Origin: Cohnella silvisoli | GTDB lineage: Bacteria > Bacillota > Bacilli > Paenibacillales > Paenibacillaceae | Direction: 5' to 3' | Length of the DNA stretch: 64,000 bases | Assembly (NCBI RefSeq): GCF_021190915.1 | Contig: NZ_JAIOAP010000008.1 | Coordinates: forward strand, 1 to 64,000 | Shown: piece by piece, positions 51,758 to 61,687 of the stretch | How positions within the stretch are numbered: position 1 is the first letter of the stretch | How the letters are laid out: every line of letters starts with the position of its first letter | Notes under the pieces: generated by a model | What the model was told of the DNA's origin: nothing | The model's database searches: none | Seen by the model: the letters and a program-made list of their open reading frames with translations, nothing else | Translations under genes and position numbers: made by a program

Positions 51758-52747
51758 ATGCGGATTGCGATTGATGTCATGGGCGGCGACCACGCGCCGC
51801 ATGCCCATATCGAGAGTGCATTGTCTGCAGCTGCGCAGTGGCCGGATACCCATTTAATACTGGTTGGCAATCCGGAAGTGATCCAGCCTTTATTGGGAAA
51901 TGCGGCTCCTGCCAATATATCTATCGAACCCGCTTTGGAAGTCATCGGCAATGACGATGAGCCGGTCAAAGCCGTTCGGCGCAAGTCCGATTCCTCGATG
52001 GTCGTGGCCGGCCGCCTCGTGAAAGACGGCAAAGCGGCCGCCATGATTTCATCGGGGAATACGGGCGCGTTAATGGCCGTCGGCTTGCTGGTCGTCGGTC
52101 GGTTAAAGGGCATTGAACGTCCGGGGCTGGCGCCTATGTTTCCGACTTTGGACAACGTAGGCGTGCTGGCTCTGGATATGGGCGCGAATATGGACGCAAA
52201 ACCGGAGCACCTTTTGCAATATGCCATGATGGGAAGTTTGTACCGCAACAAGGTTCATGGCATCGAGAAGCCTCGCGTCGGCCTCCTTAACGTCGGGACT
52301 GAATCTGCCAAAGGCAACGAACTGACTAAAACCGCGTACGAGTTATTGGAAAATGCGCCGATTAACTTCATAGGCAATGTAGAAGCGAGCGCCGTGCTGG
52401 ATCGTCAGTGCGATGTGCTTGTATGCGACGGTTTCTCGGGCAACATATTGCTTAAGGCGATGGAAGGCGCGGCGTCTACGATTTTTAAGCTTCTCCGGCA
52501 GGAATTGACTTCATCTTTTACATCCAAGCTGGCGGCAGGGGTTCTAAAACCCAACTTCCGAAACGTCAGGCGTAAAATGGATTACAACGAGCATAACGGA
52601 GCGCCGCTTCTTGGCGTTAATGGATTAGTCATTAAAGGTCATGGTTCATCGGATGCGGTTGCCATGAAGACGGCCATTAGGCAAGCCCGCACGGCAATCG
52701 GCAACGGGCTGATCGCGGCGCTGACCGATGAATTCAACGGAAAGTGA
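51758..52747 (+). CDS. plsX: Phosphate acyltransferase PlsX
   Basis: The 329-residue enzyme converts acyl-ACP to acyl phosphate for PlsY. It begins MRIAIDVMGGDHAPH and has SSGNTGALMA, MGANMDAKPEHL and HGSSDA. It starts after AAAGGAGTGTAGC, 13 bp downstream of fapR. It links fatty acid and phospholipid synthesis and may also use acyl phosphate made by the FakAB system in this window. Confidence 0.95.
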   Translation: MRIAIDVMGGDHAPHAHIESALSAAAQWPDTHLILVGNPEVIQPLLGNAAPANISIEPALEVIGNDDEPVKAVRRKSDSSMVVAGRLVKDGKAAAMISSGNTGALMAVGLLVVGRLKGIERPGLAPMFPTLDNVGVLALDMGANMDAKPEHLLQYAMMGSLYRNKVHGIEKPRVGLLNVGTESAKGNELTKTAYELLENAPINFIGNVEASAVLDRQCDVLVCDGFSGNILLKAMEGAASTIFKLLRQELTSSFTSKLAAGVLKPNFRNVRRKMDYNEHNGAPLLGVNGLVIKGHGSSDAVAMKTAIRQARTAIGNGLIAALTDEFNGK

Positions 52748-52757
52748 GAGAAGCGGC

Positions 52758-53744
52758 ATGAATGAAATTTCGGTCGGCATTCTCGGGACGGGCAAATACG
52801 TTCCGGAACGCCGTTTAACGAATCACGAGTTGGAACAGATGGTGGAAACGAACGATGAATGGATCGTCACGCGGACGGGCATTCGGGAAAGAAGAATCGC
52901 CGCCATGGAACAAGCAACGTCCGATCTCGCCTATGAAGCGTCGATTCGGGCGTTGGATGCTGCCGGTATTACAGCGGATCAGTTGGACCTGATCATCGTG
53001 GCAACGATTACTCCGGATATGTTTTTCCCATCGACGGCCTGTTTGCTGCAAGAAAAGCTTGGAGCCAAGAAGGCCGCAGCATTCGATTTGTCGGCCGCTT
53101 GTTCGGGATTTATTTACGGTTTAGCTAATGCGACAGGATTCATTAAGATGGGGATGTACCGCCACGTGCTCGTTGTCGGCGCGGAATGCCTATCCCGGAT
53201 TACGGATTACACGGACCGCAATACTTCCATTCTTTTCGGAGACGGCTCGGGTGCGGTCGTTCTGGGCGAAGTTCCGTCAGGCCGCGGCTTTCAGTCGTTT
53301 AAACTCGGCGCCGATGGGGCGGGGGGAGAATTGCTGCGCATTTGCGGAGGCGGTTCTCGCTTGCCTTCAACGGAGCAAACCGTATCGGACCGTCGCCATT
53401 ACATCGAGATGAACGGCCGCGACGTGTTTAAGTTCGCCGTTCGCGTCATGGGAAGCGCGGCGGAGGAAGCATTGTCGATGGCAGGTATCGAGAAATCCGA
53501 TATCGATCTGCTCATTCCTCATCAAGCCAATATCCGGATCATTCAATCGGCGTTGGAGAGATTGAACCTGTCGGAAGACAAATGTATGATCAACTTGGAT
53601 CGTTACGGCAACATGTCCGCGGCATCGATTCCGGTAGCGCTTGCCGAAGCGGTTGAGGAAGGTCGCGTGAAGGAAGGCGATCACCTGGTGCTCGTCGGAT
53701 TCGGCGGCGGATTGACCTGGGGCGCGTCCGTCTTAGTCTGGTAA
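52758..53744 (+). CDS. fabH: 3-oxoacyl-ACP synthase III
   Basis: The 328-residue condensing enzyme starts fatty acid synthesis from acetyl- or branched acyl-CoA with malonyl-ACP. The catalytic triad is seen at Cys115 (DLSAACSGF), His in LIPHQANIR and Asn in YGNMSAAS. In Paenibacillaceae FabH prefers branched primers. Its start is 10 bp after plsX. Confidence 0.95.
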   Translation: MNEISVGILGTGKYVPERRLTNHELEQMVETNDEWIVTRTGIRERRIAAMEQATSDLAYEASIRALDAAGITADQLDLIIVATITPDMFFPSTACLLQEKLGAKKAAAFDLSAACSGFIYGLANATGFIKMGMYRHVLVVGAECLSRITDYTDRNTSILFGDGSGAVVLGEVPSGRGFQSFKLGADGAGGELLRICGGGSRLPSTEQTVSDRRHYIEMNGRDVFKFAVRVMGSAAEEALSMAGIEKSDIDLLIPHQANIRIIQSALERLNLSEDKCMINLDRYGNMSAASIPVALAEAVEEGRVKEGDHLVLVGFGGGLTWGASVLVW

Positions 53745-53804
53745 GTCGTGACGACAAATGGCTACTCAGGCGTTTCATGATTGCCGCACTTAGGAGGGAT
53801 CACA

Positions 53805-54743
53805 TTGGGTAAAATCGCATTTGTATTTCCCGGCCAAGGCGCGCAAGCCGTCGGAATGGGGAAGGATGCTTATGAAAGCAATGCCGCTGCTCGCGGAATT
53901 TTCGATCAAGCCGATGCGGCGCTAGGTTTCGCGTTATCGACGCTGGCTTTCGAAGGGCCGGACGAACAGCTGCGCCAAACGGCTAATACGCAGCCGGCTT
54001 TGCTTGCAACGAGCATTGCTTTGCTCGAGACCTATAAAGCTCATCAGCAAGTTAAGCCCGATTTCGTGGCTGGACATTCCTTGGGAGAATACAGCGCATT
54101 GGTCGCGGCGGGAGTGCTCTCTTTCGAAGATGCGATCCGGCTCGTAAGGGCGCGCGGCCAATTTATGGAGCAAGCCGTTCCGAGCGGCCAAGGCGCGATG
54201 GCGGCCGTGTTAGGCGCCGAACGCGAACCGTTGCAAACGCTATGCGCGGACGTTACGGCTTCGGCAGGGCTCGTCGAGTTGGCCAATGTCAATTGCCCAG
54301 GTCAGATCGTGGTGTCCGGAACGGCTGAAGGCGTTGCCGCCATAGCCGAACGAGGCAAAGAAGCAGGTGCCAAAAGAGTTATTCCATTAGACGTGAGCGG
54401 GCCGTTTCATTCCTCTCTTATGCAGCCGGCGGCGGATGCTTTGGCGGCCGAGCTTGCGAAAGTAGATTTCCGCAATGCGCAGATTCCCGTTATCGCTAAC
54501 GTTCATGCTTTGCCCGTTACTTCGGGAGACGAGCTTCGCGAGCTGCTCGTGAAACAAGTCGTATCGCCGGTGCAATGGGAGGATACGATTAAGTATTTGA
54601 TCGGCGAAGGGGTCGATACGTTCGTCGAGATCGGATCGGGAACCGTATTGGCGGGTCTGATCAAAAAAATAGACAAATCCGTGCAAGTGATCTCGGTGAA
54701 TAGCGCGACATCGGCAACGGCCGCGGCGGAAGTTGCACAATGA
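53805..54743 (+). CDS. fabD: Malonyl-CoA:ACP transacylase
   Basis: The 312-residue enzyme loads malonyl groups on ACP. It has [12 protein letters not shown], the nucleophile Ser92 in [10 protein letters not shown], Arg in [10 protein letters not shown], and the catalytic His in [12 protein letters not shown] 53805 lies after TAGGAGGGA; it is the only start that fits both ribosome binding site and family N terminus. Confidence 0.95.
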   Translation: MGKIAFVFPGQGAQAVGMGKDAYESNAAARGIFDQADAALGFALSTLAFEGPDEQLRQTANTQPALLATSIALLETYKAHQQVKPDFVAGHSLGEYSALVAAGVLSFEDAIRLVRARGQFMEQAVPSGQGAMAAVLGAEREPLQTLCADVTASAGLVELANVNCPGQIVVSGTAEGVAAIAERGKEAGAKRVIPLDVSGPFHSSLMQPAADALAAELAKVDFRNAQIPVIANVHALPVTSGDELRELLVKQVVSPVQWEDTIKYLIGEGVDTFVEIGSGTVLAGLIKKIDKSVQVISVNSATSATAAAEVAQ

Positions 54744-54783
54744 AGCTGAAACAGCGACAATGGACGAGAGGGTGATCGGCAAT

Positions 54784-55536
54784 ATGGCGAAATGGGATCT
54801 GAACGGCAAGAGCGCTCTCGTAACCGGAGCGTCCCGGGGAATCGGCCGGGCAATCGCGATCGGTCTTGCGGAAGCCGGCGCGGATGTAGCCGTTAACTAT
54901 TCCGGCAGCGAGGCGGCGGCGGCGGAAACCGTCAAAGCGGTGGAAGCGCTTGGACGCAAAGCGATCATGGTTAAAGCGAACGTCGGCAAAGCCGCGGAAT
55001 TCGACGAGATGGTATCCGCGGCGATCGAAGCTTTCGGCAAGCTGGATATACTCGTGAATAATGCGGGCATCACCCGTGATAACCTAATCATGCGAATGAA
55101 GGAATCGGAATTCGACGAAGTAATCGAGACGAACCTGAAGGGCGTATTCAACGGCTTGAAAGCCGTGACCCGTTCCATGATGAAGCAGCGTTCCGGCCGC
55201 ATTATCAACATTTCGTCCGTCGTCGGCGTTCTAGGCAATGCCGGACAAGCTAACTATGTTGCGGCTAAAGCGGGCGTCATCGGCTTGACGAAGTCCGCGG
55301 CCAAGGAATTGGCGTCACGGGGCATTACGGTGAATGCTGTGGCTCCCGGTTTTATCGAATCGGATATGACCGATAAGCTTCCTGCCGAATATCGGGAGAA
55401 GCTGCTTGCGGAAATTCCGATCGGCAGAATGGGCCGTCCCGAGGACATCGCGGCGGCCGTCGTTTACCTGGCTTCTGACGCGGCGTCTTATATGACCGGC
55501 CAAACGATTCACGTCGATGGCGGGATGTATATGTAG
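54784..55536 (+). CDS. fabG: 3-oxoacyl-ACP reductase
   Basis: The 250-residue short-chain dehydrogenase reduces 3-oxoacyl-ACP with NADPH. It has [11 protein letters not shown] (nucleotide binding), NNAGITRDN, and the catalytic Ser-Tyr-Lys (ISSVVGV and YVAAKAG). ATG 54784 follows GAGAGGGTGAT; an ATG at 54760 is the alternative. Confidence 0.95.
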   Translation: MAKWDLNGKSALVTGASRGIGRAIAIGLAEAGADVAVNYSGSEAAAAETVKAVEALGRKAIMVKANVGKAAEFDEMVSAAIEAFGKLDILVNNAGITRDNLIMRMKESEFDEVIETNLKGVFNGLKAVTRSMMKQRSGRIINISSVVGVLGNAGQANYVAAKAGVIGLTKSAAKELASRGITVNAVAPGFIESDMTDKLPAEYREKLLAEIPIGRMGRPEDIAAAVVYLASDAASYMTGQTIHVDGGMYM

Positions 55537-55669
55537 GAAGGCCCCGTGCAATCGATCGGCAGCGTTGAAAGCAGCTTCTCGAATGTACGGATTGGCACGG
55601 TTTCCGTGCGATGCGACTCTGGCTTTTTGTCCATGATTCACGTATAATACGTTAAGGGAGGTGAACCGG

Positions 55670-55903
55670 ATGTCCGATGTACAAGAACGTGTTAAACGCA
55701 TCGTTATCGAACGCCTAGGGGTTGAAGAGGCAGAGGTAACAGCCGAAGCATCCTTCAAAGACGACTTAGGCGCTGACTCTCTCGATGTGGTAGAACTCGT
55801 TATGGAACTCGAAGACGAATTCGACTTGGAGATTTCAGACGAGGATGCAGAGAAGATCACAACCGTGGGAGAAGTCGTTAAATACATACAATCTCATGCG
55901 TAA
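55670..55903 (+). CDS. acpP: Acyl carrier protein
   Basis: The 77-residue acidic protein carries the phosphopantetheine attachment Ser37 in [17 protein letters not shown] 55670 follows AAGGGAGGTGA. A TATAAT at 55643-55648 suggests an internal promoter to raise ACP levels, though no good -35 was found. A hairpin and a CRISPR-like remnant separate it from fabF. Confidence 0.96.
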   Translation: MSDVQERVKRIVIERLGVEEAEVTAEASFKDDLGADSLDVVELVMELEDEFDLEISDEDAEKITTVGEVVKYIQSHA

Positions 55904-55912
55904 TGATCGACC

Positions 55913-55937
55913 AAGTCCCGTTATTGCGACGGGACTT
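55913..55937 (+). terminator. Hairpin after acpP
   Basis: AAGTCCCGT and ACGGGACTT form a perfect 9-bp stem with a 7-nt loop. The T tract is poor, so it may be an attenuator or mRNA 3'-end stabiliser for the abundant acpP message. Confidence 0.6.
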
Positions 55938-55951
55938 CTGCACATTTAAGC

Positions 55952-56001
55952 GTCGCTTCACATTCCGGAGCGTGGATTGAAACGGGAGCGTGGATTGAAA
56001 T
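55952..56001 (+). CRISPR. Type I-C CRISPR repeat remnant (one full and one partial repeat)
   Basis: Positions 55952-55983 hold a 32-nt sequence starting GTCGC and ending GGAGCGTGGATTGAAAC, the length and ends of a type I-C repeat. CGCTTC and GGAGCG form the internal stem. It is followed without spacer by an 18-nt 3' part of a second repeat, GGGAGCGTGGATTGAAAT (55984-56001). No cas gene is in the window, so this is a collapsed array or stray repeat. Confidence 0.65.
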
Positions 56002-56023
56002 ACCCTGAAGAGGTGAATGGGTT

Positions 56024-57262
56024 TTGACACAGCGTGTTGTCGTCACAGGAATGGGGGTCGTAACGTCCCTCGGATCCGATTTGCCTACGTTCTGGAATAA
56101 TATTCTAAACGGCAAATCCGGAATTAGTCTCATAGAAGCATTCGATACGACTGAATATACAACGAAAATAGCCGCGGAGATCAAAGACTTCGATCCAAGC
56201 GTCTACATCGACAAGAAGGAAACCCGCAAGATGGACCGCTTCGTGCAATTCGGAGTCGCGGCCAGCAAGCTTGCGATCGAAGACGCCAAGCTCGTTATCG
56301 GCGAGAACGCCGACCCTGAGCGCGTGGGCGTCGTCGTTGGCTCAGGTATCGGCGGTTTGGGTACTTGGGAAGATCAGCATACGGTCTTAATGGAGAAGGG
56401 TCCGCGCCGCGTAAGCCCGTTCTTTATCCCGATGATGATCGCCAACATGGCCAGCGGCCAAGTCTCTATGGTTACCGGAGCTAAGGGGCCCAACTCCGCA
56501 GCCGTCTCGGCTTGCGCGACAGGGACTCACTCTATCGGCGACAGCTATAAGATGATCCAGCGCGGAGACGCCGACGTCATGATCTGCGGCGGCGCGGAAG
56601 CGACGATTCGTCCGATCGGCATGGCGGGTTTCTGCGCGATGAGAGCGATGAGCACTCGTAACGACGAGCCGGAGAAAGCTAGCCGTCCGTTCGATGTCGA
56701 TCGCGACGGATTCGTGATGGGCGAAGGCGCGGGAGTTCTGATTCTGGAATCGCTCGAGCATGCCTTGAACAGAGGCGCTCGCATCTATGCCGAGGTCATT
56801 GGCTACGGCATGAGCGGGGATGCTCATCATATGACCGATCCCGATCCGGATGGCGCTGCTCGCTGCATGCGGAAGGCGCTTACCGACGCGGGACTCGAAC
56901 CGGAGGCTATTCAGTACATTAATGCGCACGGTACTTCCACGGGTATCGGGGACAAATCGGAGACAACCGCGATTAAGAAAGCATTCGGCGATCACGCCTA
57001 CAAGCTTGCGGTTAGTTCAACGAAGTCCATGACCGGGCATTTGCTCGGCGCTGCCGGTGGAGTAGAAGCGGTAATCTTGGGATTGACGCTGCAGAACGGC
57101 ATTATCCCGCCAACGGCTAACTTGGATAACCAAGATCCGGAGCTAGACTTGGATTATGTGCCTAATAAACCGCGTGAAGCGGATGTGCAAGTGGCTTTGT
57201 CGAACTCTTTCGGTTTCGGCGGCCATAACGCTACCATCATCATGCGTAAATACGAAGCTTAA
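56024..57262 (+). CDS. fabF: 3-oxoacyl-ACP synthase II
   Basis: The 412-residue elongating condensing enzyme has Cys164 in [10 protein letters not shown], His in [11 protein letters not shown], and [12 protein letters not shown]. The start is TTG 56024 ([12 protein letters not shown]), after AGAGGTGAA that lies about eight bases from the CRISPR-like remnant. It completes the fab cluster. Confidence 0.95.
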   Translation: MTQRVVVTGMGVVTSLGSDLPTFWNNILNGKSGISLIEAFDTTEYTTKIAAEIKDFDPSVYIDKKETRKMDRFVQFGVAASKLAIEDAKLVIGENADPERVGVVVGSGIGGLGTWEDQHTVLMEKGPRRVSPFFIPMMIANMASGQVSMVTGAKGPNSAAVSACATGTHSIGDSYKMIQRGDADVMICGGAEATIRPIGMAGFCAMRAMSTRNDEPEKASRPFDVDRDGFVMGEGAGVLILESLEHALNRGARIYAEVIGYGMSGDAHHMTDPDPDGAARCMRKALTDAGLEPEAIQYINAHGTSTGIGDKSETTAIKKAFGDHAYKLAVSSTKSMTGHLLGAAGGVEAVILGLTLQNGIIPPTANLDNQDPELDLDYVPNKPREADVQVALSNSFGFGGHNATIIMRKYEA

Positions 57263-57275
57263 TAAGCGCGTGAAC

Positions 57276-57309
57276 GTCGACGCAGGCGGCATATGCTGCC
57301 TGCGTCGAC
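57276..57309 (+). promoter_or_regulatory. Strong stem-loop between fabF and rnc
   Basis: GTCGACGCAGGC and GCCTGCGTCGAC form a perfect 12-bp stem that can be extended by three pairs to a 4-nt loop. No T tract follows (TGTTTATGG), so it is not a normal terminator. A long perfect RNA duplex 32 bp before the gene for RNase III is a candidate for autoregulatory cleavage. Confidence 0.55.
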
Positions 57310-57341
57310 TGTTTATGGGGCGCAGGTTGAGGTGAGAGACG

Positions 57342-58043
57342 ATGAAAGACGGTTTTCAGCAATTGCAACAACGTATTAACCTGACTTTCCGCAACCCCGC
57401 TTTGCTGAAGCAAGCTTTTACGCATACTTCCTATGTGAATGAACAGCGGGGCGCCCGCATTGCAGATAACGAACGCTTGGAATTTCTAGGGGATGCTGTA
57501 CTGCAACTGACGGTATCCGAATATTTGTATCGTCTCTATCCGGAATCTCCGGAAGGGGAATTGACCCGTTTGCGGGCGAGTATCGTCTGTGAACCGTCGC
57601 TTGTCCGTTTTGCCGAGACGCTCGATTTCGGGCAGGTCGTGCTGCTCGGCAAAGGGGAGGAGCAAACGGGAGGCCGCACTCGGCCGTCTTTGCTTGCGGA
57701 CGCTTTCGAAGCGTTCTTAGGCGCTCTGTATTTGGATCAGGGATTAAACGCGGTACGCGCGTTCTTGGATCGCCATCTCTTTTCTTTGCTGCCGGGAGAT
57801 GGGCAAGCTCCGCTTAAGGACTTCAAGACGGAGCTGCAGGAGAAGGTTCAACAATTGTCAATGGGTGCGCTCGATTATCGCATCGTGGAGGAACGGGGAC
57901 CCGCTCACGACCGCGAGTTCGTGGCAGTCGTCGTCATCGGCAAGCAGCGTCTAGGCAAGGGGATTGGGCGTTCCAAGAAGGAAGCGGAGCAGCAGGCTGC
58001 TTCCCAAGCGCTCGCAACGTTTGCGAAGCCATTTCCCGAGTAA
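57342..58043 (+). CDS. rnc: Ribonuclease III
   Basis: The 233-residue endonuclease cuts double-stranded RNA in rRNA and mRNA processing. The catalytic domain has NERLEFLGDAVLQL and DAFEAFLGALYLD (metal-binding Glu/Asp). The C-terminal dsRNA-binding domain begins at KDFKTELQEKVQQ and ends in GRSKKEAEQQAASQAL. GAGGTGAGAGACG precedes the ATG. Confidence 0.95.
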   Translation: MKDGFQQLQQRINLTFRNPALLKQAFTHTSYVNEQRGARIADNERLEFLGDAVLQLTVSEYLYRLYPESPEGELTRLRASIVCEPSLVRFAETLDFGQVVLLGKGEEQTGGRTRPSLLADAFEAFLGALYLDQGLNAVRAFLDRHLFSLLPGDGQAPLKDFKTELQEKVQQLSMGALDYRIVEERGPAHDREFVAVVVIGKQRLGKGIGRSKKEAEQQAASQALATFAKPFPE

Positions 58044-58072
58044 GGGCCGAGTCGAGAGGAGAATTCATCCTT

Positions 58073-61000
58073 ATGTATTTGAAAAGAATCGAGCTAACCG
58101 GTTTTAAGTCGTTCGCGGACCGGACCGAGTTGGAATTCGTACGCGGGATTACAGCGGTGGTCGGACCGAACGGCAGCGGTAAAAGCAATATTTCCGACGG
58201 AATTCGCTGGGTGCTTGGCGAACAGAGCGCGAAATCGCTCCGCGGCGGCAACATGCAGGATATTATTTTCGCCGGAAGCGATTCCCGCAAGGCGGTTAAC
58301 TTCGGCGAGGTTTCTTTGACGCTCGACAATATAGACAAGGCGCTGCCGCTCGACTTCAGCGAAGTTACGGTCACACGCCGGGTTCACCGCAACGGGGAAA
58401 GCGAATATTTAATCAACAAGCAGCCTTGCCGGCTTAAGGATATTACCGAGCTGTTCATGGATACGGGGATCGGCCGGGAAGCTTATTCCATTATCGGACA
58501 AGGGCGCATCGAGGAAATATTGAGCACGCGCTCCGAGGACCGTCGGGGTATTTTCGAAGAAGCATCCGGTATCGTCAAGTACAAAAGCCGCAAGAAGGAA
58601 GCGCAGAAGAAGCTAGAGGATACAGAGGGCAACTTGCTGCGGATTCACGATTTGGTCAGCGAGCTTGAGAAACAAATCGAGCCGCTTAAGGATCAGTCCG
58701 AGAAAGCCGAATTATACAAAACCTTAAAAGAGGATTTGAAAAATAAAGAAATCGCGCTGTACGTTCATCAGATCGAGGGAGTGCATACTTCATGGTCGCA
58801 AACGAACGATAAGCTGGCGATTCTTCGCAATGAACAGACGGAATACTCTACTTTCGTCAGCAAACACGACGCGATTCTGGAAGAAGAACGTCAAGCATTG
58901 GTTCGCTTGGAGGAATTGCTGGAGCAGCTCCAAGATGAATTGCTGCGATGCAGCGAAGAAACCGAGAAATCGGAAGGTTACGTCGAACTGCTTAACGAAC
59001 GCCGCAGCCATTTGGAGCGTACCCGCGAAGGTCTTCAGCAATCTCTGGCTTCGGCTGAGGAGCGTTTCGAACAAGCTTCGGCCGAGGAAGCCGTTCTTAA
59101 GAGCAAACGGATTGAACTTGAAGCCGAACTGACTTCGAAGTCTGCTAAACTCTACGAGGAAGAAGAGAAGCTGGCTCTGGCGGATGGAAGCTCCGAAGCG
59201 GAGGAACGGCTTAAAGCGGAGTTGTTCGATACGTTAAACGCGATGGCGCAAGCCCGCAACGATATCCGTTATGGCGATGGGCAACGAGAGGTGTTAGAGC
59301 GGCGGGTATCCAGAATCGCGGAAGAGGAAGCGAAGTGGAGTGATCAGCTGAATGCGTTGAAGGCTAAGCGTGAGCAGTTGGATCAGAGGCTTGCCGCCGT
59401 AACGCTGGCGCTTACCGAAGTGCGCGATCGTTACGTAGCGGAGGGCACCCGTTCTTCCGAACTTCAACGCAATCTGGAGGAGGCGCAGGCGGCCGTTCGC
59501 CGTTTCGAGCAGAAGCGCGAAGCGCTCGTGTCGCGCCGCGACACGATCAAAGAGCTGCAAAATGATTATGACGGCTTCCAGCACGGCGTTCGCGAAGTGC
59601 TCAAAGCATCCAAACGCGGTAATCTGCATGGCGTGCACGGAGCGGTGGCGGAGCTGGTGAGCGTACCCGCTCATCTGGAGGTTGCCATTGAGACCGCGCT
59701 CGGCGGGGCGCTTCAGCATGTCGTTATGGAAGACGAGAAGAGCTCTCGTACCGCAATAACTTACTTGAAGCAGCGGCAGTCGGGACGCGCGACTTTCCTT
59801 CCCCTCGACGTTATCCGGGCAAGGAGTTTACCGGACAGCGATCGTCGAATGCTGGAGCAGGCGGAAGGTTTTATCGGCGTAGCATCCGAGCTTGTCGGTT
59901 CGGAACCGAAATATTCGGCAATCGTCAGCAGCATGCTCGGAAACGTGTTGATCGCGGAAACGTTGGAGCAGGCTAACCGAATCGCATCCAAGCTGCAGTA
60001 CCGGTTTCGCGTCGTAACGCGGGACGGGGATATCGTCAATGCCGGCGGTTCCATGACGGGCGGAAGCCTGCAGAAGAAGTCGTCGAGCCTGCTCGGCCGT
60101 CAACGGCAGCTGGAAGAATTGGAACGGGAGATCAAAGAAGCGGAAACCGCGCGAGAGCTTTCTAAAGCGGAAGTCGACGATTTGAAAAAAGAGCTCGCCC
60201 AAGTGGCGCAAAATATTGAAATGCTGCGTAATCAAGGAGAGCAAGAGCGCTTGAACGAGCAGCAGGTTGCCGGCGAGCACCAGCAGCTGTTGCAGGATGA
60301 GAAGCAGCTTGAAGAGCAGCACTCCGCATTGTTGGGGGAAAAGGCGGCATTCGATGTGGAAGCCGGCAGCCTTAAATCGAGCCGGGAAGAAGCTGAAGCC
60401 CGGCTTGCCGAACTCACGGGAGAAGAACAGCGCATTCAGAACCGAATTCGCGAAGCGGAGGAATTGCGGCGCAAGAGCCAATCCGCGAAAGAGGAGCTTC
60501 AGTCGGCGCTTACCGAAATGAAAGTTTCCATCGCGCGTTTGGAGCAGGACCTCAGCGCTCTCGACGAGCAAGCAAGCCGCCAACGCACGGACTTGTCGCG
60601 TTTAACGGCGGAGAGGAAGCAATTTAAGGAATCCTTGGAACACAACGATACGGAAACCGCGAGAAATATGGAAGAATCGGTCGAGCACAGAGAACGTTTG
60701 AACGAGCTGCGACTGCAGAAAAAACAATTTACCGAGAACATCGAATTCAAGCGAGCCGATCGTGCGGAAAAGCATCGTGATCTGGAGCGTAAGGAAGGCG
60801 AGACGAAGGAGCAGCGCACGAAGCTGAGAAACGTTGAAGAAAGCCTGCGACAGGCCGAGATCGCCGTTAACCGGATGGACGTTGAACTCGATAACCTGCT
60901 TCGCAAGCTAACCGAGGAATATGAAATCGGCTTCGAGTTGGCGAAGGAACGTTATCCGGTTCCGGAGGATATCCCGGCTACCCAGAACGAAGTTCGCGAC

Positions 61001-61642
61001 ATGAAGCGGAAGATTTCTTCGCTAGGGGACGTCAACCTCGGGGCAATCGAGGAGTACAAGCGCGTGTTCGAGCGGTTTCATTTCTTGTCGGAACAAGAGA
61101 ACGACCTCATCGAAGCGAAGACGAAGCTTAACGGAATCATTCGAGAGATGGACGATGAGATGTCCAAGCGGTTCCGTACCACTTTCGAGGAAATTCGCAA
61201 GCATTTCGTTGTCGTGTTTTCCCGGATGTTCGGAGGCGGACGCGCGGATCTCATTCTTAGCGAACCGGACCGCCCGCTCGATACGGGTATCGATATCGTA
61301 GCGCAGCCGCCCGGCAAGAAGCTGACGAACTTGCAGCTGTTATCCGGCGGAGAGAGGGCTCTTACGGCGATTGCGCTTTTGTTCGCCATTCTGCATGTCA
61401 AGCCGGTACCTTTCTGCGTGCTGGATGAAGTCGAGGCTGCGCTGGATGAAGCGAACGTTGCCCGTTACGCCCAATACATGCGCGAATTTTCGGATTCCAC
61501 GCAATTCATCGTCGTTACCCACCGTAAAGGAACGATGGAGGAAGCGGACGTACTCTACGGGGTAACGATGGAAGAGGGCGGCGTATCGAAGCTCGTTTCC
61601 GTCCGGTTGGAAGATAGCGAAGAGATGACGGCGACGGCTTAA
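58073..61642 (+). CDS. smc: Chromosome segregation/condensation ATPase SMC
   Basis: The 1189-residue SMC protein has an N-terminal Walker A at GPNGSGKSN (residues 31-39), a long coiled coil (residues about 170-500 and 675-1010) around a hinge domain, and the C-terminal ABC signature LLSGGERALTAIALLF near residue 1090 with Walker B FCVLDEVEAALDEAN. It organises chromosomes with ScpAB. The rnc-smc-ftsY order is the standard one. Confidence 0.96.
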   Translation: MYLKRIELTGFKSFADRTELEFVRGITAVVGPNGSGKSNISDGIRWVLGEQSAKSLRGGNMQDIIFAGSDSRKAVNFGEVSLTLDNIDKALPLDFSEVTVTRRVHRNGESEYLINKQPCRLKDITELFMDTGIGREAYSIIGQGRIEEILSTRSEDRRGIFEEASGIVKYKSRKKEAQKKLEDTEGNLLRIHDLVSELEKQIEPLKDQSEKAELYKTLKEDLKNKEIALYVHQIEGVHTSWSQTNDKLAILRNEQTEYSTFVSKHDAILEEERQALVRLEELLEQLQDELLRCSEETEKSEGYVELLNERRSHLERTREGLQQSLASAEERFEQASAEEAVLKSKRIELEAELTSKSAKLYEEEEKLALADGSSEAEERLKAELFDTLNAMAQARNDIRYGDGQREVLERRVSRIAEEEAKWSDQLNALKAKREQLDQRLAAVTLALTEVRDRYVAEGTRSSELQRNLEEAQAAVRRFEQKREALVSRRDTIKELQNDYDGFQHGVREVLKASKRGNLHGVHGAVAELVSVPAHLEVAIETALGGALQHVVMEDEKSSRTAITYLKQRQSGRATFLPLDVIRARSLPDSDRRMLEQAEGFIGVASELVGSEPKYSAIVSSMLGNVLIAETLEQANRIASKLQYRFRVVTRDGDIVNAGGSMTGGSLQKKSSSLLGRQRQLEELEREIKEAETARELSKAEVDDLKKELAQVAQNIEMLRNQGEQERLNEQQVAGEHQQLLQDEKQLEEQHSALLGEKAAFDVEAGSLKSSREEAEARLAELTGEEQRIQNRIREAEELRRKSQSAKEELQSALTEMKVSIARLEQDLSALDEQASRQRTDLSRLTAERKQFKESLEHNDTETARNMEESVEHRERLNELRLQKKQFTENIEFKRADRAEKHRDLERKEGETKEQRTKLRNVEESLRQAEIAVNRMDVELDNLLRKLTEEYEIGFELAKERYPVPEDIPATQNEVRDMKRKISSLGDVNLGAIEEYKRVFERFHFLSEQENDLIEAKTKLNGIIREMDDEMSKRFRTTFEEIRKHFVVVFSRMFGGGRADLILSEPDRPLDTGIDIVAQPPGKKLTNLQLLSGGERALTAIALLFAILHVKPVPFCVLDEVEAALDEANVARYAQYMREFSDSTQFIVVTHRKGTMEEADVLYGVTMEEGGVSKLVSVRLEDSEEMTATA

Positions 61643-61687
61643 GAGTTAGGAACGAGTAATAGATGCAACAGGTTGGAGGAAGCGGTT

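Noticed and set aside
55921..56184. Reverse-strand frame containing SIHAPVSIHAP
   Set aside because: This is the typical false translation of type I-C CRISPR repeats; it supported the CRISPR-remnant reading instead.
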